Positions 25,080 through 35,212 of a stretch of 64,000 nt of DNA are shown here, piece after piece. The translations under genes were made by a program, and so were the position numbers. Origin of the DNA: an uncultured Roseovarius sp. (GTDB lineage Bacteria; Pseudomonadota; Alphaproteobacteria; Rhodobacterales; Rhodobacteraceae). The notes below the pieces were generated by a model. It was given only the letters and a program-made list of their open reading frames with translations. It was not told the origin of the DNA and ran no database searches. The stretch covers positions 62,001 through 126,000 of the forward strand of contig CANMFU010000002.1 of NCBI GenBank assembly GCA_947497295.1. Direction: 5' to 3'. Each line of letters begins with the position of its first letter. Within the stretch, counting starts at the first letter, position 1.

Positions 25080-25517
25080 ATGACACCGCCGGAGGCGCCC
25101 GCTCAGACGACCGGGGGCAATTCCCCGGCGGTTTTGTCGTTTGATGACTCCAAACGTCGTGCAGAATGTTCATTGACCGTGCTGAAAACGCGCAAGGATT
25201 TCCTGCGCGCCGCGCGCGCTGGGCGTCAGGGCACGGCCTCCATGATGGTTCAGGCCCGACGCCGTCTAGACACCGAGGCCGAAACCGGGATTCGCGTTGG
25301 TTTTACCTGCTCCAAGAAAGTCGGCAATGCCGTGGCGCGCAACCGCGCCAAGCGCCGCCTGCGCGAGGCTGCCCGCGCAATCCTGCCTGAAAAGGGTCTG
25401 TCTGGCTGGGACTATGTCTTGATCGGCCGCGCCGGGGCAACAGCTTCTCGCCCGTTTGACGCGTTAAAGGGCGACCTGGCATATGCCCTGCGCAAATTGC
25501 ACGACCCGGCGAAATGA
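25080..25517 (+). CDS. rnpA: Ribonuclease P protein component
   Basis: 145 aa from ATG 25080 (a GTG lies directly before). The conserved core starts at LKTRKDFLRAARAG and includes the RNR signature GNAVARNRAKRRLREAAR, which contacts the RNase P RNA; the protein helps mature tRNA 5' ends. The first 35 residues are poorly conserved, as in other alphaproteobacterial RnpA proteins, so a later start is possible. Its stop overlaps the yidD ATG by 4 bp. Confidence 0.96.
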   Translation: MTPPEAPAQTTGGNSPAVLSFDDSKRRAECSLTVLKTRKDFLRAARAGRQGTASMMVQARRRLDTEAETGIRVGFTCSKKVGNAVARNRAKRRLREAARAILPEKGLSGWDYVLIGRAGATASRPFDALKGDLAYALRKLHDPAK

Positions 25518-25735
25518 CCCCGCTGGCGCGGCTCCTTGCTCTGCCGGTGCGGGGCTACCGTTTGCTTTTCAGCCCTTGGGTCGGCCATGGCTGCCGTTAC
25601 CACCCGACGTGCAGCGCTTACGCGCTTGAAGCACTTGAGCGCCACGGCGGCGTTCGGGGCGGATGGCTGACACTCAGACGTATTGCACGCTGCCACCCGT
25701 GGGGTGGGTCGGGCATCGACAACGTGCCCGACTGA
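25514..25735 (+). CDS. yidD: Membrane protein insertion efficiency factor YidD
   Basis: 73 aa. Family motif GCRYHPTCSAYALEALERHG and the terminal RIARCHPWGGSGIDNVP are complete. YidD is a small inner-membrane-associated amphipathic protein that assists YidC. It overlaps rnpA as ATGA. In this genome yidC lies about 3.2 kb downstream, separated by sodC, ttcA and an EAL gene. Confidence 0.96.
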   Translation: MTPLARLLALPVRGYRLLFSPWVGHGCRYHPTCSAYALEALERHGGVRGGWLTLRRIARCHPWGGSGIDNVPD

Positions 25736-25755
25736 CGCCTCTACTCGTTTGCACC

Positions 25756-26268
25756 CTATTTTGTTTGCGTGATCACACCGCACGCGACACGCCCACCGGC
25801 ACCAGCGTCTGATTCGTACGTGTCAGCATTGTCGTGGATCACAATCGCCGAGCCGTCCTCGTCCATCATTGGCGCGCTGCCATCGGCCACAGTCAGGCGG
25901 CTGCTGTAAAATTCAGCCATCGCCGTACCATCGGCAGCAACGTGGATATTGGGCAAATCGCCAGCATGCGCGCCGCCTTCCGCCATCAGGCCGTGCCCAT
26001 TGCCGTCCGGCGCATAATGGTCGCCAGCGGCGTCAAAGTTTTCCTCGCACGAACCGACTTCATGCACATGAAAGCTGTGCCAGCCCGGTTCAAGACCAGC
26101 CAGTTCCGCATGAAATAGCGTACCATCCGGACCTTGAGTGATAGTGACGTGGCCAACATCCTGTCCGTCTTGCCCTTTCAGCATCGCCATCGCACCTGGC
26201 TGTGCGGCAGCAGCGCCAGCGATCAAACCTGCGAATGCGGTTGTCAGTATCAATCCCGAGCGGGTCAT
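25756..26268 (-). CDS. sodC: Superoxide dismutase [Cu-Zn], periplasmic
   Basis: 170 aa. A signal peptide ends near AGAAAAQ (about residue 22). Metal ligands are visible in WHSFHVHEVGSC (Cu His pair), GDHYAP and GHG with HAGDLPNI (bridging and Zn His), and the Cys of GGRVACGVI that pairs with EVGSC. It converts periplasmic superoxide to peroxide and oxygen. ATG 26268 was chosen because AAGGACTCACC precedes it; a nearby ATG 12 bp upstream is possible. Convergent with yidD (20-bp gap) and divergent from ttcA. Confidence 0.93.
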   Translation of the reverse strand: MTRSGLILTTAFAGLIAGAAAAQPGAMAMLKGQDGQDVGHVTITQGPDGTLFHAELAGLEPGWHSFHVHEVGSCEENFDAAGDHYAPDGNGHGLMAEGGAHAGDLPNIHVAADGTAMAEFYSSRLTVADGSAPMMDEDGSAIVIHDNADTYESDAGAGGRVACGVITQTK

Positions 26269-26366
26269 GGTGAGTCCTTTCATGAAACATTTAACGTGGA
26301 TAACGCGCCGCCTCCCGCCCGCGTTCCACCCTTGTTTGGATACCTTGAGTGGATTACAGCAGGGCC

Positions 26367-27245
26367 ATGCTGGATGACGCCGACGATATTCACCCGCTCT
26401 TTCACGGGGCACCGCGCAGCACGGAATTCCGCAAGCTGCGCAAACGCATCGTGCGCCTCGCCCGCGAGGCGGTGGACACCTATGGCATGGTAGACCGCGA
26501 TGGCCCACGCGCGCGTTGGCTGGTCTGCCTGTCCGGCGGCAAAGACAGCTATACGCTGCTGGCCGTGCTGCATGAATTGCAATGGCGCGGGATTTTGCCG
26601 GTCGATCTGCTGGCCTGCAATCTGGATCAGGGGCAGCCGGGGTTTCCCGCAACGGTCCTGCCCGAATTCCTGAAAAAGATGCAGGTGGAACATCGGGTTG
26701 AGTACAGGGATACCTATTCGATCGTTGTCGACAAGATCCCGGCAGGCCGCACCTTTTGCGCGCTTTGCTCGCGGCTGAGGCGCGGTAATCTCTACCGTAT
26801 CGCGCGCGAGGAAGGCTGCTCAGCGGTCGTGCTGGGCCATCACCGCGACGACATTCTTGAGACGTTTTTCATGAACCTCTTTCACGGCGGGCGGTTGGCT
26901 GCAATGCCGCCAAAGCTGGTCAATGAGGACGGCGATCTGTTCGTTCTGCGCCCCCTCGCCCATGTGGCAGAGGCCGATTGCGAGCGCTTTGCGCGCGCGA
27001 TGGAGTATCCGATCATCCCCTGCGATCTGTGCGGCAGCCAAGACGGGCTGCAACGCCAACAGGTCAAGCGGATACTCGACGGGTGGGAGGCCAACAGCCC
27101 CGGTCGCCGCCAAGTGATGTTCCGCGCCCTGATGAATGCCCGACCATCGCATCTTCTGGATGCTCAGTTATTTGATTTTTCGGGGCTTTCCTTGGGATCT
27201 GTAAAATGCGACGGAAATTTGGAAAATGTTCCACGCTTGCGTTAA
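26367..27245 (+). CDS. ttcA: tRNA 2-thiocytidine biosynthesis protein TtcA
   Basis: 292 aa from ATG 26367. PP-loop [12 protein letters not shown] near 50, and the two conserved Cys pairs [10 protein letters not shown] and CDLCGS that hold the Fe-S cluster; also [19 protein letters not shown]. It adds sulfur to cytidine 32 of certain tRNAs in an ATP-dependent reaction. A GTG at 26349 would add six residues. Divergent from sodC. Confidence 0.95.
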   Translation: MLDDADDIHPLFHGAPRSTEFRKLRKRIVRLAREAVDTYGMVDRDGPRARWLVCLSGGKDSYTLLAVLHELQWRGILPVDLLACNLDQGQPGFPATVLPEFLKKMQVEHRVEYRDTYSIVVDKIPAGRTFCALCSRLRRGNLYRIAREEGCSAVVLGHHRDDILETFFMNLFHGGRLAAMPPKLVNEDGDLFVLRPLAHVAEADCERFARAMEYPIIPCDLCGSQDGLQRQQVKRILDGWEANSPGRRQVMFRALMNARPSHLLDAQLFDFSGLSLGSVKCDGNLENVPRLR

Positions 27246-27302
27246 GCGGCTGTTGATGGAGCGTGCGTAGTATGGCCGGGCAATCTGAAAAGGCGCTGCC
27301 CG

Positions 27303-28859
27303 ATGTACCTGCGACTCCGACTGTTCTTGTCCTCCCTGCGCGCAGGCTTGCCTGAAATCCCGGCAATTCCTGCGCTTCTTGCAATCCTGCCTGCGCTCGT
27401 GCTGGGCGGATTTTGGCTGGGCGGCGAAGATATGCTGATCATGATCGCACTCGGATTTCCCATATGCCTCGCTTTTTCCGGCCTTCTGTGGACCGCGCTG
27501 AGCCGGTCGTTACCTCAGGACGATCAGGACCTGGACGAAGAGGGCTTTGATCAGGCGCTGGACGCCGCGGTACAGGGTGCGGTGGCGACGTCGCGCAGGA
27601 CCGGCTGCATCCTGCTGGAACTGGATGAATACGGCGCCCTGCGCGAGCGGTTCGGCGGCGGGACGACCGATGCGATGATGACCCATCTGACCGGCCGCCT
27701 GCGGTCGGCTTTACGCAGCCGTGACACGGTCTGCCGGATAGAGGAAAGCATGTTTGCCGTCTGCGTAGCACCAGTTCGGCAACTTGACCTTGGGAACATG
27801 CTGCACATGGCCGAACGCCTTCAATCCGAGCTTGAGGCTCCGATCGTCATCGACGGCACAACTGCATATGTGACCGCCTCCGTCGGGCTGGCCATCGATA
27901 CCGGTCTCAGGGGTGCAAACACGCAGGACCGGACTGGGCTCGCGCTGCTGAATTCGGCGACCATCGCGCTGGCAGAGGCGCGCCGCCACGCACCGTCAGC
28001 CACACGCGCCTTCAGTTGCGACATGACCCAGCCGATGACCGGCTATGACACTGAACTGGTCCGGGAGGCTGGCGAAGCGTTGGAAAATGGCCAGATTCAG
28101 CCGTGGTATCAGCCACAAATATCTACCGATACAGGCCGCATCAGCGGGTTCGAGGCGCTTGCGCGCTGGGCGCACCCGGTGCGCGGCATCATCGCCCCGG
28201 CTGAATTCCTTCCCGCCCTCCAACAGGGCGCCAAGATGGAGCGGCTTGGCGAGATCATGCTGTACAATGCGCTGGCGGCGCTGAAATCATGGGACGCCGC
28301 CGGGCTGGACGTGCCGCATGTCGGTGTCAACTTTTCGCCAGAAGAGCTACGCAATCCGGGTCTTGTAAAGAAAATCGAATGGGAACTGGACCGCTTTGAT
28401 CTTCCTGCCAGCAGGCTTGCGGTAGAGATTTTGGAGACAGTTGTTGCATCAACACCTGACGATACCGTGGTTCACAATATTGCCGGTCTGTCGCGCCTGG
28501 GCTGTCAGATCGATCTGGACGATTTCGGCACCGGCCATGCCTCAATCTCGTCCATCCGGCGGTTCGATGTGCAGCGCCTGAAAATTGATCGATCTTTTGT
28601 GATCAAAGTCGACCGCGACCCCGAACAACAGCGCATGGTTGCGGCGATTCTCACAATGGCCGAGCAGCTGGGCCTCGCCACTTTGGCTGAAGGGGTCGAA
28701 ACATCAGGCGAACATGCGATGCTGGCACAGCTGGGCTGTGGCCACGTGCAAGGCTATGGCATCGGACGCCCAATGCCGCTGGATCGCACAGTCGACTGGG
28801 CTCAGACGCATCTGGCCAAGCTTGCCGAGGTACCCGCCATTGGTCGCCGAATTGGCTGA
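27303..28859 (+). CDS. EAL-domain c-di-GMP phosphodiesterase with degenerate GGDEF
   Basis: 518 aa. Two N-terminal membrane helices (about 17-65), a GGDEF-like domain (about 80-235) whose signature is replaced by RIEESMFAVC, hence no cyclase activity, and an EAL domain (about 255-505). Catalytic EAL residues look complete: GFEALARW, VNFSPEEL, EILETV, DLDDFGTGHAS, LKIDRSFV, AEGVET and QGYGIGRP. It should hydrolyse c-di-GMP at the inner membrane, perhaps with GTP sensing by the inactive GGDEF. The gene stands alone between ttcA and yidC, and the target process is not indicated. Confidence 0.9.
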   Translation: MYLRLRLFLSSLRAGLPEIPAIPALLAILPALVLGGFWLGGEDMLIMIALGFPICLAFSGLLWTALSRSLPQDDQDLDEEGFDQALDAAVQGAVATSRRTGCILLELDEYGALRERFGGGTTDAMMTHLTGRLRSALRSRDTVCRIEESMFAVCVAPVRQLDLGNMLHMAERLQSELEAPIVIDGTTAYVTASVGLAIDTGLRGANTQDRTGLALLNSATIALAEARRHAPSATRAFSCDMTQPMTGYDTELVREAGEALENGQIQPWYQPQISTDTGRISGFEALARWAHPVRGIIAPAEFLPALQQGAKMERLGEIMLYNALAALKSWDAAGLDVPHVGVNFSPEELRNPGLVKKIEWELDRFDLPASRLAVEILETVVASTPDDTVVHNIAGLSRLGCQIDLDDFGTGHASISSIRRFDVQRLKIDRSFVIKVDRDPEQQRMVAAILTMAEQLGLATLAEGVETSGEHAMLAQLGCGHVQGYGIGRPMPLDRTVDWAQTHLAKLAEVPAIGRRIG

Positions 28860-28973
28860 TTTAATAAGAAAGCCCGGTATGGGAGGGTAAGTTTGCCCGG
28901 AATCTCCTTGACCTTTGGGGCAGCACTCTGTTGAACCACCGGTGACCTCCCAACAGATGAGTGGCTTCCAGGA

Positions 28974-30815
28974 ATGGACGATCAAAACAAGAACCTAATC
29001 CTCGCCACCGCGCTGAGTTTCGTCGTAATCATGCTGTGGTTCGTATTGTTCCCCGCCCCGGAGGCTCCTCCGGAAGACGTCAGCGCGCCTGCCGCTACCA
29101 GCCAGCCACTTGACGACACCGCAACCGAGCCCGGTATCGCGACGGCTCCGGGCGTGGCAGATGGCACTGTCGGTACTGCCCCCGCCGCTGAGGGTACCGA
29201 GCCACAGGTGGCCGATGCGCCGCGCGTCCAGATCGACACGCCCAGCCTGAAAGGAAGCATTTCACTGCAAGGCGGCCGCATTGATCAGCTCTCGCTTAAA
29301 AATTACCGCGAGACGATCGAGCCTGACTCGAAAATCGTCGATCTCCTGTCGCCCATCGGCAGCGATGCGCCCTATTACGCTCTCTTTGGCTGGGCGCCGG
29401 GTACCGGGCTGAACCGCGACCTTGTACCGGGCGCAAACACAGAATGGCAGGCGCAGAATGGCGCAAAGCTGACACCGGAAACGCCGGTGACGCTGACGTG
29501 GGATAACGGCGCGGGCCTTGAGTTCACGCGCACGATCTCAGTTGATGACAAGTTCATGTTCGACGTTCAGCAATCGGCGCGCAACACCGGAAGTGACACC
29601 GTATCCCTGGCACCATATGGTATTTTGGCGCGTCATGGCCTGCCTGCGGACCTGAAGAATTTCTTCATCCTGCACGAGGGTGGCGTCCGCATGGCCGACG
29701 GTCAGCTGACTGAAACGGATTATGATGATTTCGACCCGGCAGGCAACGTCAGCACCATTGCTGTCGAGCAAGAGGGCTGGACAGGCATCACCGATCAATA
29801 CTGGATGACCACGCTCATCCCGCGTGACACTGGCGGCTTCAATGTCACCACGCTGCATGACGCCAAGCGTGACATTTACCAGACCACCACACGCATGCCG
29901 ACCCAAACTCTTGCCCCCGGCGAAAGCGCCAGCACAAGGCTGGAGGTCTTCGCAGGCGCCAAGGAATGGGCCACGATCCGCCACTATCAGAACAATGACG
30001 GCGTTGACCGGTTCGTCGATTCCATCGATTGGGGCTGGTTCTTTTTCCTGACCAAGCCGATTTTCGCCGTCCTGCACTATCTCAACAACATGATCGGCAA
30101 CATGGGCTGGGCGATCATCGGCCTGACGCTGATGATCAAGGCGCTTCTGCTGCCGCTGGCTTACAAATCATATGTGTCGATGGCGCGCATGAAAGAGCTG
30201 CAGCCAAAGATGGAAAAGCTCAAGGAGGAGGCCGGCGACGACAAGCAGAAGATGCAAAAGTCGATGATGGAACTCTACAAGAAAGAAAAGGTGAACCCGG
30301 CATCGGGCTGCCTGCCGATCCTTTTGCAGATCCCAATCTTCTTCTCGCTCTACAAGGTTATCTTCGTCACCCTGGAACTGCGCCACGCGCCATGGCTGGG
30401 CTGGATCCAGGACCTTAGCGCACCGGACCCATCGTCGATCCTGAACCTGTTTGGCCTGCTGCCCTATGCAGCGCCCAGTGCTGATTCGCCGCTCGCGATC
30501 ATTTCGCTGGGTGTGCTGCCCATCCTGCTGGGGATCTCGATGTGGCTACAGCAAAAACTGAACCCGACACCGAATGATGCCACGCAAAAAATGATCTTTG
30601 CGTGGATGCCGTGGGTCTTCATGTTCATGCTGGGCCAGTTCGCAAGCGGTCTCGTACTGTACTGGATCGCGAACAACACGATCACCTTTACGCAGCAATA
30701 CGCGATCATGCGCAGTCAGGGCTACAAGCCTGACGTGTTCGGCAACATCCGCGAAGGTTTCAAGCGCAAGCCAAAGGGTGAGGCACCCGAAAAGGTGACC
30801 AAAGGCGATAAATGA
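28974..30815 (+). CDS. yidC: Membrane protein insertase YidC
   Basis: 613 aa. N-terminal helix NLILATALSFVVIMLWFVLF, a Pro/Ala-rich linker, the large periplasmic beta-sandwich (about 75-355), then the conserved five-helix insertase core with MARMKELQPKMEKLKEE, NPASGCLPILLQIPIFFSLYKV, MQ-type coiled loops and FASGLVLYWIANNTITFTQQY. It inserts and folds inner-membrane proteins alone or with SecYEG. Stop overlaps the MOSC gene start by 4 bp. Confidence 0.97.
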   Translation: MDDQNKNLILATALSFVVIMLWFVLFPAPEAPPEDVSAPAATSQPLDDTATEPGIATAPGVADGTVGTAPAAEGTEPQVADAPRVQIDTPSLKGSISLQGGRIDQLSLKNYRETIEPDSKIVDLLSPIGSDAPYYALFGWAPGTGLNRDLVPGANTEWQAQNGAKLTPETPVTLTWDNGAGLEFTRTISVDDKFMFDVQQSARNTGSDTVSLAPYGILARHGLPADLKNFFILHEGGVRMADGQLTETDYDDFDPAGNVSTIAVEQEGWTGITDQYWMTTLIPRDTGGFNVTTLHDAKRDIYQTTTRMPTQTLAPGESASTRLEVFAGAKEWATIRHYQNNDGVDRFVDSIDWGWFFFLTKPIFAVLHYLNNMIGNMGWAIIGLTLMIKALLLPLAYKSYVSMARMKELQPKMEKLKEEAGDDKQKMQKSMMELYKKEKVNPASGCLPILLQIPIFFSLYKVIFVTLELRHAPWLGWIQDLSAPDPSSILNLFGLLPYAAPSADSPLAIISLGVLPILLGISMWLQQKLNPTPNDATQKMIFAWMPWVFMFMLGQFASGLVLYWIANNTITFTQQYAIMRSQGYKPDVFGNIREGFKRKPKGEAPEKVTKGDK

Positions 30816-31558
30816 CACCAAGCGTTGGCGCAATCTGGCGGCATCCGATCAAGGCGCATGGCCGCGAGCCGCTGGACCGCGTAGCCCTGACCAAAGGCGG
30901 GACGATCCCATGGGATCGTCGTTGGGCCGTTGCACATGAAATGGCCGAAATCAGTGATACCGGCTGGGCGCCCTGTCAGAACTTCATCCGTGCAGCCAAA
31001 GCCCCCCAGCTGATGGCGATCAGCGCGGAATCGGACGAGGATGCAGGCACAGTCACACTACGCCACCCGGGCCGCCCCGATCTGACCTTTGATCCTGACG
31101 ATGAGGTGCACGCGTTTCTGGATTGGGTCCGCCCCCTGGTGCCAGACAATCGGGCGGCCCCCGCGCGCATTGTGCGCGAAGCAGACCGGGGCATCACCGA
31201 CAGCGACTTTGCCTCTATCAGTATCATCAACAGCGCCTCGAACAGGGACCTGTCGGCAAAGATTGGGCAGGATCTGGATGTGTCGCGCTGGCGTGGCAAC
31301 ATAGTCCTGAAAGGTCTTGCACCATGGGCCGAGCGGGAGTGGATCGGCAAGACGCTGCGCATTGGCCGTGCTAAACTGGAGGTGCGCGAACATATCACGC
31401 GCTGCCTCGCCACAGCGGCAAACCCGCTTACGGGCGAGCGGGACACCGACACACTTGGCGCGCTCAAAGCGCATCAGGGTCATCAGGAATTTGGTGTTTA
31501 CGCCATTGTGCGGCAGGGCGGCGAAATTGCTGTCAACGACAGGATCGAGGTACTTTGA
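30812..31558 (+). CDS. MOSC domain protein
   Basis: 248 aa. An N-terminal MOSC beta-barrel (VGAIWRHPIKAHGREPLDRVALTKGGTIPWDRRWAV) and a MOSC core with WRGNIVLKGLAPWAEREWIGKTLRIG and EHITRCLATAANPLTGERD, which contains the conserved Cys. MOSC proteins handle sulfur or molybdenum-cofactor sulfuration (mARC/YcbX-like). It lies between yidC and engB with overlapping ends on both sides, an arrangement common in Rhodobacterales. The substrate is unknown. Confidence 0.88.
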   Translation: MTPSVGAIWRHPIKAHGREPLDRVALTKGGTIPWDRRWAVAHEMAEISDTGWAPCQNFIRAAKAPQLMAISAESDEDAGTVTLRHPGRPDLTFDPDDEVHAFLDWVRPLVPDNRAAPARIVREADRGITDSDFASISIINSASNRDLSAKIGQDLDVSRWRGNIVLKGLAPWAEREWIGKTLRIGRAKLEVREHITRCLATAANPLTGERDTDTLGALKAHQGHQEFGVYAIVRQGGEIAVNDRIEVL

Positions 31559-32211
31559 TGGAAACGCTCCCCTTCCCGATTGCGGACGACCCCGAACATG
31601 ATGCCGCCGAGCGAGGCCGCATCCTGTTCGCCGGTGAGACGGACTTCCTCAAAGGCGTCGTCGCCATGTCAGGCCTGCCCGAAGCGGACCGGATTGAGGT
31701 CTGCTTTGCCGGGCGGTCGAACGTCGGCAAGTCGACGCTGATCAATGCACTGACGGGCCGCAAGGCGCTGGCACGCGCGTCGAACACGCCAGGCCGCACG
31801 CAGGAGGTGAACTTCTTCACTTTGGCCGATAGTCACTATCTGGTCGATTTACCCGGCTACGGCTATGCAAACGCGCCCCTGCCGGTGGTCGAAAAATGGC
31901 AGGCGCTGTTGAAACGCTACTTGGCCGGACGCCAGAACCTGCGTCGCGCATTTGTGCTGATCGACACACGCCACGGTGTCAAACCGGTGGATCACGAGAT
32001 CATGTCGCTGCTTGATAGCGCAGCGGTCACGTTTCAGGTGGTGCTGACCAAAGCAGACAAACTGCGCGGCACGGCGCTGGACGATATTCTGGCTCAAGTG
32101 CGCGGCGAAATTGCCCGCCACCCTGCAGCGTTCCCCGAGATGATACTGACCTCCAGCGAAAAAGGCGACGGCATCGCCACACTGCGCGCCACCATCGCGG
32201 ATCTGGTCTAA
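31558..32211 (+). CDS. engB: Ribosome biogenesis GTPase YihA/YsxC (EngB)
   Basis: 217 aa. GTPase motifs in order: G1 [12 protein letters not shown]2 [12 protein letters not shown]3 [13 protein letters not shown]4 TKADKL, G5 TSSEKGDG. EngB assists late assembly of the 50S subunit. The ATG at 31558 overlaps the MOSC stop (TGATG). Confidence 0.96.
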   Translation: METLPFPIADDPEHDAAERGRILFAGETDFLKGVVAMSGLPEADRIEVCFAGRSNVGKSTLINALTGRKALARASNTPGRTQEVNFFTLADSHYLVDLPGYGYANAPLPVVEKWQALLKRYLAGRQNLRRAFVLIDTRHGVKPVDHEIMSLLDSAAVTFQVVLTKADKLRGTALDDILAQVRGEIARHPAAFPEMILTSSEKGDGIATLRATIADLV

Positions 32212-32261
32212 GCCTTGCGCACGGGGTGGTGAGCAGGGATAAGTGCCGCAATGAGGACCAA

Positions 32262-33125
32262 ATGACAAAGCAACGCGATATGAACCGTGACTGGATTTCC
32301 ACCGCCCGCACCCTGAGCGAGGCGCTGCCCTATTTGCAACGCTATGACGAAGCGATTGTCGTGATCAAGTTCGGCGGTCACGCGATGGGCGATGACGAAG
32401 CGATGGCGACGTTTGCCCGCGATGTCGTGCTGATGCGGCAGGTTGGCGTGAACCCGGTGATCGTGCATGGCGGCGGCCCGATGATCAACGAGATGCTGGA
32501 GAAGTTGGCGATCAAATCCGAATTCGTGAGCGGCAAGCGGGTGACGGATGCGGCCACGATGGAAGTGGTCGAAATGGTGCTATCGGGCCGGGTGAACAAG
32601 CGGATCGTGCAGGCGATCAACGCTCAGGGCGGGCGCGCTGTGGGCCTGTCTGGCAAGGATGCACATCTGGTCACATGCGATCCGGCCGATACGGCGTTGG
32701 GGTTCGTTGGCGTGCCCAGCCAGATCGATACGGGTATCCTGCACACGCTGTTTCGCGACGATGCAATTCCGGTGATCGCACCGCTGGGCGCAGGGCGCAA
32801 TGGCGAGACGTATAATATCAATGGCGACACGATGGCCGGCGCCATTGCTGCCGCATTGAAAGCGGATCGTCTGTTGCTGCTGACTGATGTCGACGGGGTG
32901 CGCGATGCGGATGGCAACGTGATCACCGATCTCAAGTCAGATCAGGTGCGCGAGATGACGGCCAACGGCACGATCTCGGGCGGAATGATCCCCAAGACAG
33001 AAACCGCGCTGCACGCAATAGAGGGCGGCGTGCGGGCGGTCGTGATTTTGGATGGCCGCGTGCCGAACGCGCCCCTGCTGGAGCTGTTCACCGATCACGG
33101 CGCAGGCTCGATGATCCGCGCATGA
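32262..33125 (+). CDS. argB: Acetylglutamate kinase
   Basis: 287 aa from ATG 32262 with GAGGACCAA just before it. Amino-acid-kinase fold: [79 protein letters not shown] and [18 protein letters not shown]. It phosphorylates N-acetyl-L-glutamate in arginine synthesis. The family is often feedback-inhibited by arginine. Stop overlaps the next gene (ATGA). Confidence 0.97.
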   Translation: MTKQRDMNRDWISTARTLSEALPYLQRYDEAIVVIKFGGHAMGDDEAMATFARDVVLMRQVGVNPVIVHGGGPMINEMLEKLAIKSEFVSGKRVTDAATMEVVEMVLSGRVNKRIVQAINAQGGRAVGLSGKDAHLVTCDPADTALGFVGVPSQIDTGILHTLFRDDAIPVIAPLGAGRNGETYNINGDTMAGAIAAALKADRLLLLTDVDGVRDADGNVITDLKSDQVREMTANGTISGGMIPKTETALHAIEGGVRAVVILDGRVPNAPLLELFTDHGAGSMIRA

Positions 33126-33757
33126 GCGGGCAGGACTATGACATGATTGCCCGCGCCGCCGCTGCGCACAGGCTGGATATCATGGGCGGCGTTTTTGAAG
33201 AGGACGGCACAATCATCCTGCTCGGGCCCTCGCCTGTTTACTGGTCAATGATGAAAGCCGCGCCCGAAATGCAGGATGGCGCCCTCGATCCTATTGACCG
33301 TTGGTCCCTGCGAATAATCAGCAATCTGGCCGCTGAGCTGAATGCCGAGCCACTTTTTCCCTTTGGCGGGCCGCCCTATCTGCCGTTTCTCCGCTGGGCA
33401 ATGGAGTCGGGCCGCGCATGGCAAAGCCCGGCAGGAATGCTGGTCCATGACACCGCCGGGTTGATGATATCCTATCGGGGGGCGTTGCGATTTGCGCACA
33501 GAATCGCCTTGCCCGCGACCGGGCGGTCGCCTTGCGAGGTCTGCGCCGACCAGCCCTGCATGACCGCCTGTCCCGTGGACGCACTCAGCGCCGCGCGCGG
33601 CTATGACGTGGCGGCCTGTCACGCCTTTCTGGATACCGAAGCGGGCGACGATTGCCTGTCACAAGGCTGCAAAGCCAGGCGCGCCTGCCCCGTCTCGCAG
33701 ACGTTTGGGCGTGATCCAGAACAATCGGCGTTTCACATGAGGTATTTCCACCGCTAA
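33122..33757 (+). CDS. Iron-sulfur (ferredoxin-like) protein next to argB
   Basis: 211 aa. The C-terminal third carries [19 protein letters not shown] and [16 protein letters not shown], eight cysteines that could ligate one or two [4Fe-4S] clusters. The N-terminal part ([47 protein letters not shown]) resembles the first part of QueG-type and related 4Fe-4S proteins. It overlaps argB by 4 bp, a conserved neighbourhood in Rhodobacterales. Electron-transfer partner and substrate are unknown. Confidence 0.8.
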   Translation: MSGQDYDMIARAAAAHRLDIMGGVFEEDGTIILLGPSPVYWSMMKAAPEMQDGALDPIDRWSLRIISNLAAELNAEPLFPFGGPPYLPFLRWAMESGRAWQSPAGMLVHDTAGLMISYRGALRFAHRIALPATGRSPCEVCADQPCMTACPVDALSAARGYDVAACHAFLDTEAGDDCLSQGCKARRACPVSQTFGRDPEQSAFHMRYFHR

Positions 33758-34059
33758 GATAATCGCACCGCTTGGTGCCGCCTGAACAGGCTCCCGTTTC
33801 GACCGGGCACCCTGGCTTGATCAAGAAAGCTCAACGATGACCTTTGGCGCGCGCTAACATCTGAAATAGAACTCATTACTGTCGGTGGTCACCTTCGGCG
33901 CTGATCCGCAGCACAAAAGCTGTGGATCGCGGAAGACACCGTTCGTGACGGCGAGAGCATTTCCCCCGTTGCACGCCGCAATGCAAGCCTCCGGCAAACC
34001 CGGTGCGGTTCGATCCGATGGCAAGTCCTGCCTTGTGTCCGAGTTTATCCAACCGCCCT

Positions 34060-34199
34060 CAAATCGAAGTTCTTTCCTCTGCCGATGGTGAACGGCGCGG
34101 GTATTGGTCAGATAATGATAAACTGCGCATTGTCGAGGAGAGCGTCATCGGCCGGCGTCAGCCACGGCGCGGCGGTATGGCAGGCGCATCTGCCTGACG
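34060..34199 (+). pseudogene. IS66 TnpA (orf1) remnant
   Basis: The frame from about 34060 reads EVLSSADGERRGYWSDNDKL then RIVEESVIG, the N-terminal HTH part of IS66-family TnpA. It lacks its own start and is cut off after about 45 codons by other sequence. Nonfunctional. The preceding 33758-34059 holds nothing I can identify. Confidence 0.55.
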
Positions 34200-34445
34200 A
34201 AAAATGCCGCCGAACGCACCCTGCATGATGTGGCTTTTGGCAGAAAGTCACGGCTTTTCGCCGGTTCCGAGCGGGCCGCCGCCATGTATGCCCTCTTCGT
34301 CACAGCTAAAACAAACGACATCGACCCTCCTGCGTGGCCTGCCGATGCCCTCGCCCGGTTGCCCGGCATGCCCCTCTCGCGCCTGCATGAACTGTTGCGC
34401 TGGCATTGCAAGACCCGGGAGGCCACCACTGCGGCGGTCACGTGA
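34200..34445 (+). pseudogene. IS66 transposase TnpC, C-terminal remnant
   Basis: The frame reads KNAAERTLHDVAFGRKSRLF, then AGSERAAAMYALFVTAKTND and DIDPPAWPADALARLPGMP, ending HELLRWHCK. This is the last 80 residues of IS66-type TnpC transposase; the catalytic DDE part is missing. It directly follows the TnpA fragment, so an internal deletion of an IS66 element is likely. Confidence 0.7.
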
Positions 34446-34489
34446 ACAACGGGTATCACATCGCAGAGCCAAAGAAAGGGACCGTGGTC

Positions 34490-34714
34490 TTCGACGGAGC
34501 CTTACGGCGCAATGGCGTGCCCTCTAGTTTGTTCTATCGTGGGCGCAAACTGACGCTCGACGCGGGCAGTATCGCCACGACAGAAGATGAGAGCGCCACC
34601 AGCAACAAGTCCGTCCGCGAGGTGGGTACGCGCGTAACGATCCTCGAACGCCAACTTGCCCGGAAGACACCAGAGGTAAAGATTCTGAAGGAGGCGCTCA
34701 ATAAATCACGCTAA
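34490..34714 (+). pseudogene. IS3-family OrfA remnant
   Basis: Frame with GVPSSLFYRGRKLTLDAGS and VTILERQLARKTPEVKILKEALNKSR, the C-terminal leucine-zipper part of IS3-group OrfA. The N-terminal HTH is missing. Confidence 0.65.
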
Positions 34715-34739
34715 AAATATCCGACCTTGCGTGTGCAGT

Positions 34740-34985
34740 CTTTGAAACCGAACGGTTTGCCATGAAGGCTCTTGCCGTGGCCTGAACCTCTCCCGCTTCA
34801 TCTACACGGAACGGCTGAACAGGAGCGCGAAAGCGCATCGCGGCTATTATAAAGCTCAGGAAGCGGCGATGTTGCCACGCATTGACCGACTGGTGGTGAA
34901 GCGCCCGACCTATAGTTCCCGCCACATCGCTGCTGTGCTGAACCGGGATGGTGCACTGGACAGCAAGCCGTGTTTATTGCGAACA
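34740..34985 (+). pseudogene. IS3-family OrfB N-terminal remnant
   Basis: Frame fragments RFAMKALAVA, RGYYKAQEAAMLPRIDRL and VKRPTYSSRHIAAVLNRD match the start of IS3-family OrfB, before the DDE core, with frameshifts. It follows the OrfA fragment in the right order. The next 225 bp (34986-35212) contain no recognisable gene. Confidence 0.6.
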
Positions 34986-35212
34986 GCAGCCTTCGCGGAT
35001 TATCGGTCAGGATAGCGGGATAGTTGACTCCCTGGCTCGCCACATGCCTCTAAGTCCCGCACGGTGGACTCAGCCCGGTGGTGCGCGGTCGTCGCATAGG
35101 TGCTGCCCATCAGCGGTGCGGCAAGGTCGGTTCAGCCGCGCCCCATCAGACCACGAGATATTTTTTGCCGGACTTTTTTGGCCTAAATAGCCGAACTCTT
35201 GGTCCGCTATAG

